DNA of 38,684 bases, taken from the NCBI GenBank assembly GCA_902581145.1, contig CACHNE010000012.1, positions 1 to 38,684 of the forward strand, in the 5' to 3' direction. The DNA is from an uncultured Bacteroidota bacterium (GTDB taxonomy: Bacteria; Bacteroidota; Bacteroidia; Flavobacteriales; Flavobacteriaceae). Shown here one piece after another: positions 8,830 through 16,021 of the stretch. The notes under the pieces were generated by a model. The model was not told the DNA's origin. It saw nothing but the letters and a program-made list of their open reading frames with translations, and did no database searches. The translations under genes were made by a program, and so were the position numbers. The stretch's first letter is position 1. The number at the start of each line of letters is the position of its first letter.

Positions 8830-9949
8830 GTTTAAACTTGATACAATTGAATCTGCTATTAAAGATATTAGAGATGGTAAGGTTGTTATTGTTGTAGATG
8901 ATAAAAACAGAGAAAATGAAGGTGATTTTCTTGCTGCAGCTGAACTAATCACCCCTGAGATCATAAACTTTATGGCAACTCACGGAAGAGGTCTAATTTG
9001 TGCCCCTATAACTGAGAATATTTCTAAAAGATTAGGTTTAAATTTAATGGTTGGGACAAATACAGATCCACAAGACACAGCCTTCACCGTATCAATTGAT
9101 TTGAAAGGAAATGGAGTAACTACAGGAATTTCTGTCTCTGATCGTGCTGCAACAATCAAAGCTTTAATTGACAACAAAACAAAACCAAATCATTTTTCTA
9201 AGCCAGGTCATGTTTTTCCTTTAGTTGCAAAAAATGGTGGCGTTTTGAGAAGAACTGGTCATACAGAAGCTGCTATTGATTTACCTAGACTTGCTGGACT
9301 TAAGCCAGCAGGTGTAATTGTTGAGATTATGAATGAGGATGGTTCAATGGCTAGAATTCCAGATTTAATTAAGGTTGCAAAGAAATTTAAGCTGAAGATT
9401 ATTTCAATTGAAGATCTTGTTGCATATAGAATGGAACATGACTCCTTGATTGAAAAACAAGAAGACTTTGAAATCAATACAAGATATGGAAAATTCAGAT
9501 TAAGAGCCTACAAACAAACCACGAATAATAATATCCATATAGCACTCACAAAAGGAAGTTGGAATAAAGGTGATGCTATCTTAACAAGAATAAATTCAAA
9601 GTCTATTCATAATGATGTTTTAGGTACACTCACTTCTGATACGGAAACCTCATTGTCAAATATGTTTGATATAATCAATAGTGAAAAGGGAGCTATGATA
9701 TTTATCAGTCCTGAATTTAAATCTATTGATACGCTAAAAAGGTTAAAAATTCTAAGAAAAACTCAATCAGAAAATAAAATCACCAAAGCTCCAATATTAA
9801 ATATGGATGATAGGGATTTTGGTATTGGAGCACAGATTCTTCATGATTTAGACATAACCAAGCTTAAATTAATCACAAATACAAAAGGTAAAAAAAGAGT
9901 TGGAATGATTGGATATGGTTTAGAAATCTCTGAATATATCAATTTTTAG
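8816..9949 (+). CDS. ribB: 3,4-dihydroxy-2-butanone 4-phosphate synthase with degenerate GTP cyclohydrolase II domain
   Basis: RibB converts ribulose 5-phosphate to the four-carbon precursor of riboflavin. Residues 1-205 form the intact synthase domain: RENEGD (32-37) holds the metal-binding acid, HGRGLIC (56-62) and TDPQDTAFTVSID follow, and GHTEA (148-152) supplies the second metal ligand H149. Residues 220-377 align with GTP cyclohydrolase II, including RDFGIGAQILHDL, where active enzymes have RDYGIGAQIL. They contain no cysteine at all, so the three Zn-binding Cys residues are missing. The C-terminal half is thus probably structural or regulatory, and ring opening of GTP must be done by a RibA elsewhere. 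The gene overlaps the LptF/G gene at its start and the convergent esterase by 11 nt at its end. Confidence 0.94.
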   Translation: MSEDKFKLDTIESAIKDIRDGKVVIVVDDKNRENEGDFLAAAELITPEIINFMATHGRGLICAPITENISKRLGLNLMVGTNTDPQDTAFTVSIDLKGNGVTTGISVSDRAATIKALIDNKTKPNHFSKPGHVFPLVAKNGGVLRRTGHTEAAIDLPRLAGLKPAGVIVEIMNEDGSMARIPDLIKVAKKFKLKIISIEDLVAYRMEHDSLIEKQEDFEINTRYGKFRLRAYKQTTNNNIHIALTKGSWNKGDAILTRINSKSIHNDVLGTLTSDTETSLSNMFDIINSEKGAMIFISPEFKSIDTLKRLKILRKTQSENKITKAPILNMDDRDFGIGAQILHDLDITKLKLITNTKGKKRVGMIGYGLEISEYINF

Positions 9950-10715
9950 TAAAGGAAAACATCCATTTTAAATAATTTGGATCATTAAAGACATTGAACC
10001 AGCTTTCATGGTTTACATTTTCATATAAAGTTAATTTAGGACTACCGCCATGTTTAATGATCGCTTTGACCATATTTATTGAAAGCTCAGGATGAACAAC
10101 GTCATCATCAGATCCATGAGCAACCCAAATCGGAGTTGTCTTTGCAAAATATTTAGCCCATTCAGGGTTACCACCACCACATATTAAAACTGCTGAAGCA
10201 AACATATTTGGTCTATTCTTTAGTAATTCAAAAGATCCCATAGCTCCATTTGATAATCCGCTCAAATAAACCCTCTTATTATCTATGAAATCTTCGTTAA
10301 CAAGTGAATCCATTAATTTGATAACCAATTGAAGCGATTTTGTCGGATTTTCATTTTCTGGAAAAACTTGTCTAATCTTATTTTTTGTCAAAAGTCTCGA
10401 GGACCAATTATCTTCAATTGGGGCCTGAGGAAAAATAACTATTGATTCGTAATTATTATAATTGTTTTGATTTAAAAAAACTTTATCTACGTATTTTAGC
10501 TGTAAGTTATTATCATCTCCTCTCTCCGAAATACCATGTAAAAAAAGAGTTAAAGGATAAATTTTAGAATTATCAAAATTCTTTGGATATAAAATTCTAT
10601 AATTCAAAAACTGTTCTGCTATATTAAAGGTTCTGTACTCTGGATTAATTTCAACCTGATTACAGGAAAAAACAATTAAAATGATAGTTGTTAGAAAATA
10701 TTGTCTCATTATCAT
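9939..10715 (-). CDS. Predicted alpha/beta-hydrolase lipoprotein (phospholipase/carboxylesterase type)
   Basis: This is a 258-residue serine hydrolase of the carboxylesterase/phospholipase or PHB-depolymerase-like group, probably lipid-anchored: the leader ends in the lipobox IVFSC (C18). An oxyanion-loop motif FLHGISERGDD is at 58-68. The nucleophile elbow is GLSNGA with S155. The likely acid is in GSDDDVV (D205) and the catalytic His in NVNHESW (H236). The layout resembles secreted esterases annotated as feruloyl/acetyl esterase or phospholipase in polysaccharide-using Bacteroidota, but no substrate-specific motif is visible. Two starts (MIM) are possible and do not change the mature form. 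It is convergent with ribB and has no same-strand partner. Confidence 0.82.
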   Translation of the reverse strand: MIMRQYFLTTIILIVFSCNQVEINPEYRTFNIAEQFLNYRILYPKNFDNSKIYPLTLFLHGISERGDDNNLQLKYVDKVFLNQNNYNNYESIVIFPQAPIEDNWSSRLLTKNKIRQVFPENENPTKSLQLVIKLMDSLVNEDFIDNKRVYLSGLSNGAMGSFELLKNRPNMFASAVLICGGGNPEWAKYFAKTTPIWVAHGSDDDVVHPELSINMVKAIIKHGGSPKLTLYENVNHESWFNVFNDPNYLKWMFSFTKN

Positions 10716-10760
10716 TTATGTTATTTCAATGAATATAATATAAATATTTTAAAGAGTTTT

Positions 10761-10791
10761 TTTGAACCAAAGAAAAACAAGCATATATTTG
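10761..10791 (+). promoter_or_regulatory. Promoter of the tRNA-Ser gene
   Basis: TTTG (10761-10764), a 19-nt spacer and TATATTTG (10784-10791) match the Bacteroidota promoter TTTG-N(17-20)-TAnnTTTG exactly. Transcription would start about 5-7 nt downstream, just ahead of the tRNA 5' end. It is the cleanest promoter in the window. Confidence 0.75.
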
Positions 10792-10802
10792 CATCCGTTA
10801 TT

Positions 10803-10887
10803 GGAGGAATGGCAGAGTGGTCGAATGCGGCAGTCTTGAAAACTGTTGAGGGTCACACCTCCGGGGGTTCGAATCCCTCTTCCTCCG
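10803..10887 (+). tRNA. tRNA-Ser (anticodon UGA)
   Basis: The 85-nt gene folds as a class II tRNA. The acceptor stem GGAGGAA pairs with TTCCTCC, with discriminator G. The anticodon stem GCAGT/ACTGT encloses the loop CTTGAAA, with anticodon TGA reading UCA/UCG-type Ser codons. There is a long variable arm (about GAGG...CCTC) and the T arm GGGTTCGAATCCC. The 3' CCA is not encoded (GCTT follows). The gene stands alone between a promoter and a terminator. Confidence 0.97.
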
Positions 10888-10898
10888 CTTTTAATTTT

Positions 10899-10926
10899 AA
10901 CCCACTGAATTCAGTGGGTTTTTTTA
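10899..10926 (+). terminator. Intrinsic terminator of the tRNA-Ser gene
   Basis: A perfect palindrome of AACCCACTGA and its complement, with a central AT pair, is followed by a T run. It lies 11 nt after the tRNA and would end its transcript. It can form a hairpin from either strand. Confidence 0.85.
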
Positions 10927-10978
10927 TTTTTACAAATAATGTCGAATTAATTAAATGAAAAAAATCTTCATTTAGAAA

Positions 10979-11956
10979 ATGATTAAAGAATATAAGCTAA
11001 ATAACAAAAATGGTATTTCAATAGTCATAATTTCTTTTGGTGGTATAATTAAAGAAATTAATACCCCTTCTAATAATGGGAGATTTGAAAATATTGTGCT
11101 TGGATACAAAGACAATAATAAATATTTGAATGATAAATATTTTCTGGGTGCACTTATTGGAAGATATGCCAATAGAATTGCAAATAGTAGTTTCAAATTA
11201 AATGATAATATTATTCATCTAGAAGAAAATGAAAAAAATAATCATATACACGGGGGTAAAAATGGATTTCATAAAAAAAACTGGGAGTTGGTAGACTATG
11301 ATTCACATGAAAAAAAATTTCTAGAACTTTCTTTATTCAGTAAACATTTAGATTCAGGATATCCAGGTAATTTAAACTGTAATGTAAGATATTCCTTAAA
11401 TGATAGTAATGAATTTAAAATTGAATTCTTTGCTAACTCAGATAAGCATACAATTTTTAATCCAACAAGCCACTCCTATTTTAATTTAAACCCGTCAAAT
11501 AATTCGATACTAAATCATAAATTAAAAATCAGTTCTATTGCCTATATTCCGATTAACAATGAGTTTTTACCAAATGGAGAAATAAATAAAGTTGTAAATA
11601 CACCATTTGATTTTAATTATTCAAGAGAAATTGGTGAACAAATTAATAGTGATAATAAACAATTAAAAATAGCAAGTGGATATGACCACTGTTTTGTTCT
11701 GGAAAAAGAATCAGATGTTGCAGCAGAAATTTCAGAAAAAATCAGTGGCAGAAAGTTGATCATTAAAACTGATCAACCTGGAATTCAGCTTTATTCTGGA
11801 AATCATTTATCTGGAAGTTTCACTAAAAATCAGGGGCTGTGTCTTGAAACTCAACATTTTCCTGACTCACCGAATAATAATAATTTTCCTTCCACTGAAT
11901 TGAAAGCTAATCATCAATATTATTCGGCAACGTGCTATGTATTCTCGAATATTTAA
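10979..11956 (+). CDS. galM: Aldose 1-epimerase (mutarotase)
   Basis: GalM interconverts the alpha and beta anomers of free aldoses such as glucose and galactose. The protein has 325 residues, the usual length. Substrate-binding R66 lies in GRYANRIANS and H91 in NHIHGG. The catalytic acid H165 is in NPTSHSYFNL, D236 in GYDHCF, and the catalytic base E290 in CLETQHFPDSPN, so all key residues are present. I see no signal peptide, so it is probably cytoplasmic, although some Bacteroidota GalM proteins are exported. It stands alone between the tRNA terminator and the next secreted protein. It may assist sugar use fed by the polysaccharide locus at the window end, but distance makes that a guess. 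Confidence 0.93.
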   Translation: MIKEYKLNNKNGISIVIISFGGIIKEINTPSNNGRFENIVLGYKDNNKYLNDKYFLGALIGRYANRIANSSFKLNDNIIHLEENEKNNHIHGGKNGFHKKNWELVDYDSHEKKFLELSLFSKHLDSGYPGNLNCNVRYSLNDSNEFKIEFFANSDKHTIFNPTSHSYFNLNPSNNSILNHKLKISSIAYIPINNEFLPNGEINKVVNTPFDFNYSREIGEQINSDNKQLKIASGYDHCFVLEKESDVAAEISEKISGRKLIIKTDQPGIQLYSGNHLSGSFTKNQGLCLETQHFPDSPNNNNFPSTELKANHQYYSATCYVFSNI

Positions 11957-12033
11957 ATACAAGACATAATAATTTCTTAAGTTTTTTTAAAAATTTTTAA
12001 TTAATATTGAAAATAACTCTAATTAAACTAACT

Positions 12034-12792
12034 ATGAAAAATTATTTCTTTACACTTATTTTGTTTTTTTCAATTGGCTTTATAACAGCTCAAGAAGATG
12101 GTGTTTCAAATGGAGCTACTTTCATTCAGGTTGATTATATAAAAACCGTACCTGGTAAAAATTATGGTCAAATATTAAATGAAAAATGGGCTAAGCTTGC
12201 TGAAAAAAGAATCGAAGAGGGTACAATTGTTGGATGGGATGCGTGGTGGAATATGAATTCAACAGATGAATCCAATCACGACATATTGCTTGTAACCTTA
12301 TTAACTAATATCGACAGCATTGGTGCTGGTGCTGGAATCAAAAGAGCTTTTCCTGAAATGACTGATGATGAAGTTGCTGAATTTAATAAAAAGAATAGGG
12401 AGGCTAGAAAAATCGTTAATACAACTATTTATACAGTGGTAGATAACTACTTTAAACAAGATTCAGTTCCAAAAATCGCTCTTACCAATTATATGAAAGT
12501 TACTCATGGGGATGAATTTGATTATGAAGAAATGGAGAAAGAATACAAACAAACTGTAGAGGCTTCAAGTAAGGCTGGATGGGCATTGCACAAAAGAGTT
12601 GACAGATTTGGAAGTGGTTTAAATAACAACTACATGACTGTTGATTTTTACAATAAAATGTCAGAAATGATGGATGAAAGAGCACCCACTTTTGAAATGT
12701 CTGAAGAACAAAGGGAAAAACATGATGAAATCCAAAAACTTAGAAGACACGTCTACAGTGACACCCACTGGAACTTTATTTCTCTTAGATAA
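12034..12792 (+). CDS. Secreted protein of unknown function with two similar halves
   Basis: I do not recognise a named family. I chose the ATG giving 252 residues because it opens directly on a signal peptide (KNYFFTLILFFSIGFITAQ); an in-frame TTG 27 nt upstream is less likely. The mature part seems duplicated. The first half has YIKTVPGKNYGQIL, then a Lys/Glu-rich helix, then GWDAWW. The second half has YMKVTHGDEFDYEEM, a similar helix, then GWALHKR. Strand, charged helix and Gly-Trp strand, repeated twice, resemble a dimeric alpha/beta-barrel (ABM/NIPSNAP-like) fold fused in tandem. No catalytic residues are evident. It is probably periplasmic. It is followed by a strong terminator and stands as a single gene. 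Confidence 0.72.
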   Translation: MKNYFFTLILFFSIGFITAQEDGVSNGATFIQVDYIKTVPGKNYGQILNEKWAKLAEKRIEEGTIVGWDAWWNMNSTDESNHDILLVTLLTNIDSIGAGAGIKRAFPEMTDDEVAEFNKKNREARKIVNTTIYTVVDNYFKQDSVPKIALTNYMKVTHGDEFDYEEMEKEYKQTVEASSKAGWALHKRVDRFGSGLNNNYMTVDFYNKMSEMMDERAPTFEMSEEQREKHDEIQKLRRHVYSDTHWNFISLR

Positions 12793-12810
12793 TTTAAGAA
12801 ATCATTAATA

Positions 12811-12837
12811 AAAACCTCCTCGATGGAGGTTTTTTTA
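12811..12837. terminator. Bidirectional terminator between convergent genes
   Basis: AAAACCTCC, a 5-nt loop TCGAT and GGAGGTTTT, followed by a T run on the plus strand and flanked by A residues, form a hairpin that can work both ways. It ends the upstream secreted-protein gene and, on the minus strand, sits at the 3' end of the sugar dehydrogenase gene, just overlapping its stop codon. Confidence 0.85.
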
Positions 12838-14217
12838 TTTTACAATATCTTCAAATTCAGTTGGAATTTTAATATGTGGTAAATATTCTCTCAATTCCAT
12901 TTCTTTTAAATTTTCATCTGAAAAAGAAGCTTTGTCTGCTGTGTAAAAAACTCTCCATATTTTACCTTTCTTGGAATCAGAAATATAAAGAGATCCATCA
13001 GGACCTTCAGCCAAGCCCATTGGTCTGTATTTAGCATCTTTCATTTCTTTTATTAATTCAACTTGAGCAAATCCATCAGCAAAAATCTCTAATTCTCCAG
13101 AGGGCAATCCATTTGAAAAAGGAATAAAACCTACTATATAACCCGCTTGAGGGTAAGGACTTCTGTTAGTAGAGCCATGAAATGCAATAAAAGCACCGTT
13201 TTTATATCTCTCAGGAAACATATCTCCTGAGTAGAAAAGTAAATCATTTGGAGCCCAATGTGCAGGCAATCCATAGATAGGATCTTTATATTTTTCGGAG
13301 GCTATTTTCTTACTATCACCTCCGTACTCTGGAGAAACTAATCGTTGATTTTTAAAATGATCATAATAAGTATATGGCCAACCAAAATCGTCACCTTTAG
13401 AAATCTTCATAAACTCATCAGCGGGAAGTACTGCATTATCCCATTCAGAATAGAATTTAGGAGCATGATTGAATAAATAGTCCCTTCCGTGATTTACAGC
13501 ATAAAGCTGATTAATCTCATTATTCCATGTTATACCAACAACACTTCTAACACCGGTGGAATATTTTTCTCCATCGGTTAATGTTTGATTCAATATGTTT
13601 TTATCAAATTTCCATATTGCCCCTAAAAGTTCTAATTCATCACAAGGATCTCTTCCCAAAACGGTCGCTAATGGATCGTCGTATCCTTTTGTCATGTCTT
13701 CGCACGAGTTTGTAAAACCACTAAATGTAACGTACATATTGTTTTCCATATCAAAAGCAATGGATTTGGCGTTATGCCATCTTATAGGAAAAGGATCAGT
13801 CAAAAGGACTTCAATCGGGGTATCTGGGATAAGTTTATCAGGATTTAATTTTTGTCTATATATAACCCTTTCAGAACTGTAGTACAGATAACCATCATTT
13901 ATTTTCATTTCTGTTGCAAACCTTCCATCGTTTGGATAGTCTCCAAACCTTTCTATTACCTCTGCCTTTCCATCTCCATTTTCGTCTCTCAGGGCAACAT
14001 TTCCATTTCTACCATAATCTAATCTTAATTTGACATATATATCACCATTATCATTGACAGCAAGATGTCTGCTCTGTCCTACTCCATCGTGAACTACAAT
14101 TGATTGAAATCCTTGTGGCAAAAACAAACCACCGTTATTTTCATCAAATTCTAGTTCTATATTTTTAGAACACGAAAAGAAAACTAATGTTATAAATAAA
14201 TAATAGAATAATCTCAT
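12835..14217 (-). CDS. PQQ-type glucose/sorbosone dehydrogenase family lipoprotein
   Basis: This is a 460-residue beta-propeller protein of the soluble glucose/L-sorbosone dehydrogenase group, which oxidises sugars with PQQ as cofactor in the periplasm or at the outer membrane. The leader ends in FFSC (C16), so it should be lipid-anchored. Propeller signatures include LPQGFQSIVVHDGVGQSRHL, DENGDGKAEV, RWHNAKSIAFDMENNMYV, GTGVRS-like YSTGVRSVVGITW, and the last blade RPMGLAEGPDGSLYISDSKKG with the terminal GKIWRVFY. No cytochrome c domain is fused, although some relatives carry one, so the electron acceptor is unknown. No PQQ synthesis gene is nearby. Substrate and even PQQ use are inferred from family alone. 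Confidence 0.8.
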   Translation of the reverse strand: MRLFYYLFITLVFFSCSKNIELEFDENNGGLFLPQGFQSIVVHDGVGQSRHLAVNDNGDIYVKLRLDYGRNGNVALRDENGDGKAEVIERFGDYPNDGRFATEMKINDGYLYYSSERVIYRQKLNPDKLIPDTPIEVLLTDPFPIRWHNAKSIAFDMENNMYVTFSGFTNSCEDMTKGYDDPLATVLGRDPCDELELLGAIWKFDKNILNQTLTDGEKYSTGVRSVVGITWNNEINQLYAVNHGRDYLFNHAPKFYSEWDNAVLPADEFMKISKGDDFGWPYTYYDHFKNQRLVSPEYGGDSKKIASEKYKDPIYGLPAHWAPNDLLFYSGDMFPERYKNGAFIAFHGSTNRSPYPQAGYIVGFIPFSNGLPSGELEIFADGFAQVELIKEMKDAKYRPMGLAEGPDGSLYISDSKKGKIWRVFYTADKASFSDENLKEMELREYLPHIKIPTEFEDIVK

Positions 14218-14261
14218 TCTTAATTATTAAATTGAATGAATAATTTGTTAAAGGTAATAAT

Positions 14262-15917
14262 ATGGCTTCAAGATTAATAATATTCTTATTTATTGTAATT
14301 ACAGTTGACGCTTTTTCTCAAGGGTTAATGGAGGAAAAATTACTTCCAAATAGACAAGATACACTTAGGGGAAGTATTACAGCTGAACGAGAATGGTGGG
14401 ATTTAACTTACTACCATTTGGATATTAAAGTAGAGCCTGACAAGAAATTCATAAGTGGTTCAAACACAGTTGGTTATAAGGTTTTAGAATCTAAAAAAAC
14501 AATGCAGATTGACCTTCAGGAACCAATGAAAATTACATCAGTTGAAGCTGATGGAAAATCACTAAAATTTAATCGTGATGGCAATGCATATTTCATTGAA
14601 CTAAAGCATAAGCAAAGGAAGAATGATATTAATTACATAAAGATTAATTATGAGGGATTTCCAAAGGAGGCTATAAGAGCACCATGGGATGGTGGTCTGT
14701 CTTGGACAAAAGACGATAATGGAAATCATTTTGTTGCTACATCATGTCAAGGATTAGGTGCTAGTATTTGGTGGCCAAATAAGGATCATATGTATGATGA
14801 GGTTGATTCGATGCTAATCAGCGTAAATGTTCCCAAAAACCTAACTAATGTATCAAACGGAAGGTTAAGAAAAGTAACCGAACATAAAAACGATACTAAA
14901 ACTTTTGATTGGTTTGTTACTAATCCAATAAATAATTACGGAGTTAACATAAATATAGGAGACTATGTCAGTTTTTCTGAGGTTTACGAAGGAGAAAAAG
15001 GAGATTTAGATATTGACAACTATGTTCTAAGTTACAACTTAGAAAAAGCAAAAAAACAATTTAAACAAGTACCAATGATGATTGAAGCATTTGAGCACTG
15101 GTTTGGACCTTACCCTTTTTATGAAGATAGTTTCAAAATGGTTGAAGTCCCCTATTTGGGAATGGAACACCAAAGTTCAATAACTTATGGTAATAAATAT
15201 CAAAATGGATACCTTGGAAGAGATTTATCGGGATCCGGCTGGGGATTAAAATTTGATTACATAATAATTCATGAAGGTGGTCATGAATGGTTTGCAAATA
15301 ATATTACCTATAAGGATATAGCTGATATGTGGGTTCATGAAGGATTCACATGTTATTCAGAAAATTTATATGTTGATTATTTCTTTGGAAAAAAAGCATC
15401 TGCTGAATATGTAATCGGAACAAGAGCTGGAATTTCAAATAGAAAGCCAATTATAGGTCAATACGATATTAATCGAGAAGGGTCAAGGGATATGTACTCA
15501 AAAGGGGCAAATCTTCTTCATACAATAAGACAATTAGCCAAGGATGATGAGCTTTGGAGACAAACTTTAAGAGGATTGAATGAGGAATTTTACCACTCTA
15601 CTGTAACTACAGGTGAAATTGAAAAATACATATCAGAAAGTATTGGGATGGATTTATCAAAAGTATTTGACCAATATCTAAGAGATTACAGAGTGCCTAT
15701 TCTCGAATATGAAATTAATGATGGAGTATTAAATTACCGATGGAATAATGTGATTGATGGATTTAACATGCCGATAGAAGTGATAATCGATGGTAAAAAT
15801 ACAGTATTGTATCCGACATCCGAATTCAAAAAAACACCAATTAAAAATCTTTACATAAATGTAGATGATGATTATTACATTTTTAAGAAAGATTTAAAAA
15901 TTGTTATAGATTCTTAA
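14262..15917 (+). CDS. M1 family metallopeptidase (gluzincin), secreted
   Basis: This is a zinc aminopeptidase that removes N-terminal residues from peptides, probably in the periplasm: a signal peptide precedes FSQGLMEEK. Residues about 45-235 form the N-terminal beta domain (YYHLDIKVEPDKKFISGSNTVGY). The catalytic domain has the substrate-recognition motif GMEHQ, in place of the usual GAMEN, and the zinc motif HEGGH (337-341) with the third ligand E360 in WVHEGFTCYSE. At 551 residues it lacks the large C-terminal helical domain of E. coli PepN-type enzymes, as in shorter Bacteroidota M1 proteins. It is divergent from the sugar dehydrogenase gene with a 44-nt gap. Confidence 0.92.
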   Translation: MASRLIIFLFIVITVDAFSQGLMEEKLLPNRQDTLRGSITAEREWWDLTYYHLDIKVEPDKKFISGSNTVGYKVLESKKTMQIDLQEPMKITSVEADGKSLKFNRDGNAYFIELKHKQRKNDINYIKINYEGFPKEAIRAPWDGGLSWTKDDNGNHFVATSCQGLGASIWWPNKDHMYDEVDSMLISVNVPKNLTNVSNGRLRKVTEHKNDTKTFDWFVTNPINNYGVNINIGDYVSFSEVYEGEKGDLDIDNYVLSYNLEKAKKQFKQVPMMIEAFEHWFGPYPFYEDSFKMVEVPYLGMEHQSSITYGNKYQNGYLGRDLSGSGWGLKFDYIIIHEGGHEWFANNITYKDIADMWVHEGFTCYSENLYVDYFFGKKASAEYVIGTRAGISNRKPIIGQYDINREGSRDMYSKGANLLHTIRQLAKDDELWRQTLRGLNEEFYHSTVTTGEIEKYISESIGMDLSKVFDQYLRDYRVPILEYEINDGVLNYRWNNVIDGFNMPIEVIIDGKNTVLYPTSEFKKTPIKNLYINVDDDYYIFKKDLKIVIDS

Positions 15918-15964
15918 ATATTATGCCCGACATTATAATTACTTCTTAATTAGCCACAATGTTT

Positions 15965-15994
15965 TTTGAATTAACTTAGATTTTTTTATTTTTA
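15965..15994 (+). promoter_or_regulatory. Candidate promoter of the T9SS protein gene
   Basis: TTTG (15965-15968), an 18-nt spacer and TATTTTTA (15987-15994) match the Bacteroidota promoter with one mismatch (final G to A). The start would lie about 20 nt before the ATG. Confidence 0.4.
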
Positions 15995-16021
15995 CTATAT
16001 CGTTATCGTAATTTATACAAC

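Noticed and set aside
10701-10958. 85-residue open frame across the tRNA-Ser gene
   Set aside because: It is a chance translation of the tRNA (SNAAVLKTVEG, GGSNPSSS) and its terminator; such frames are common artefacts at tRNA-Ser genes.
11957-12000. Terminator after galM
   Set aside because: There is a T run and an A run but no convincing GC-containing stem.
12007-12033. TTG start for the duplicated secreted protein
   Set aside because: The ATG at 12034 opens directly on a good signal peptide; the longer form adds charged residues before it.
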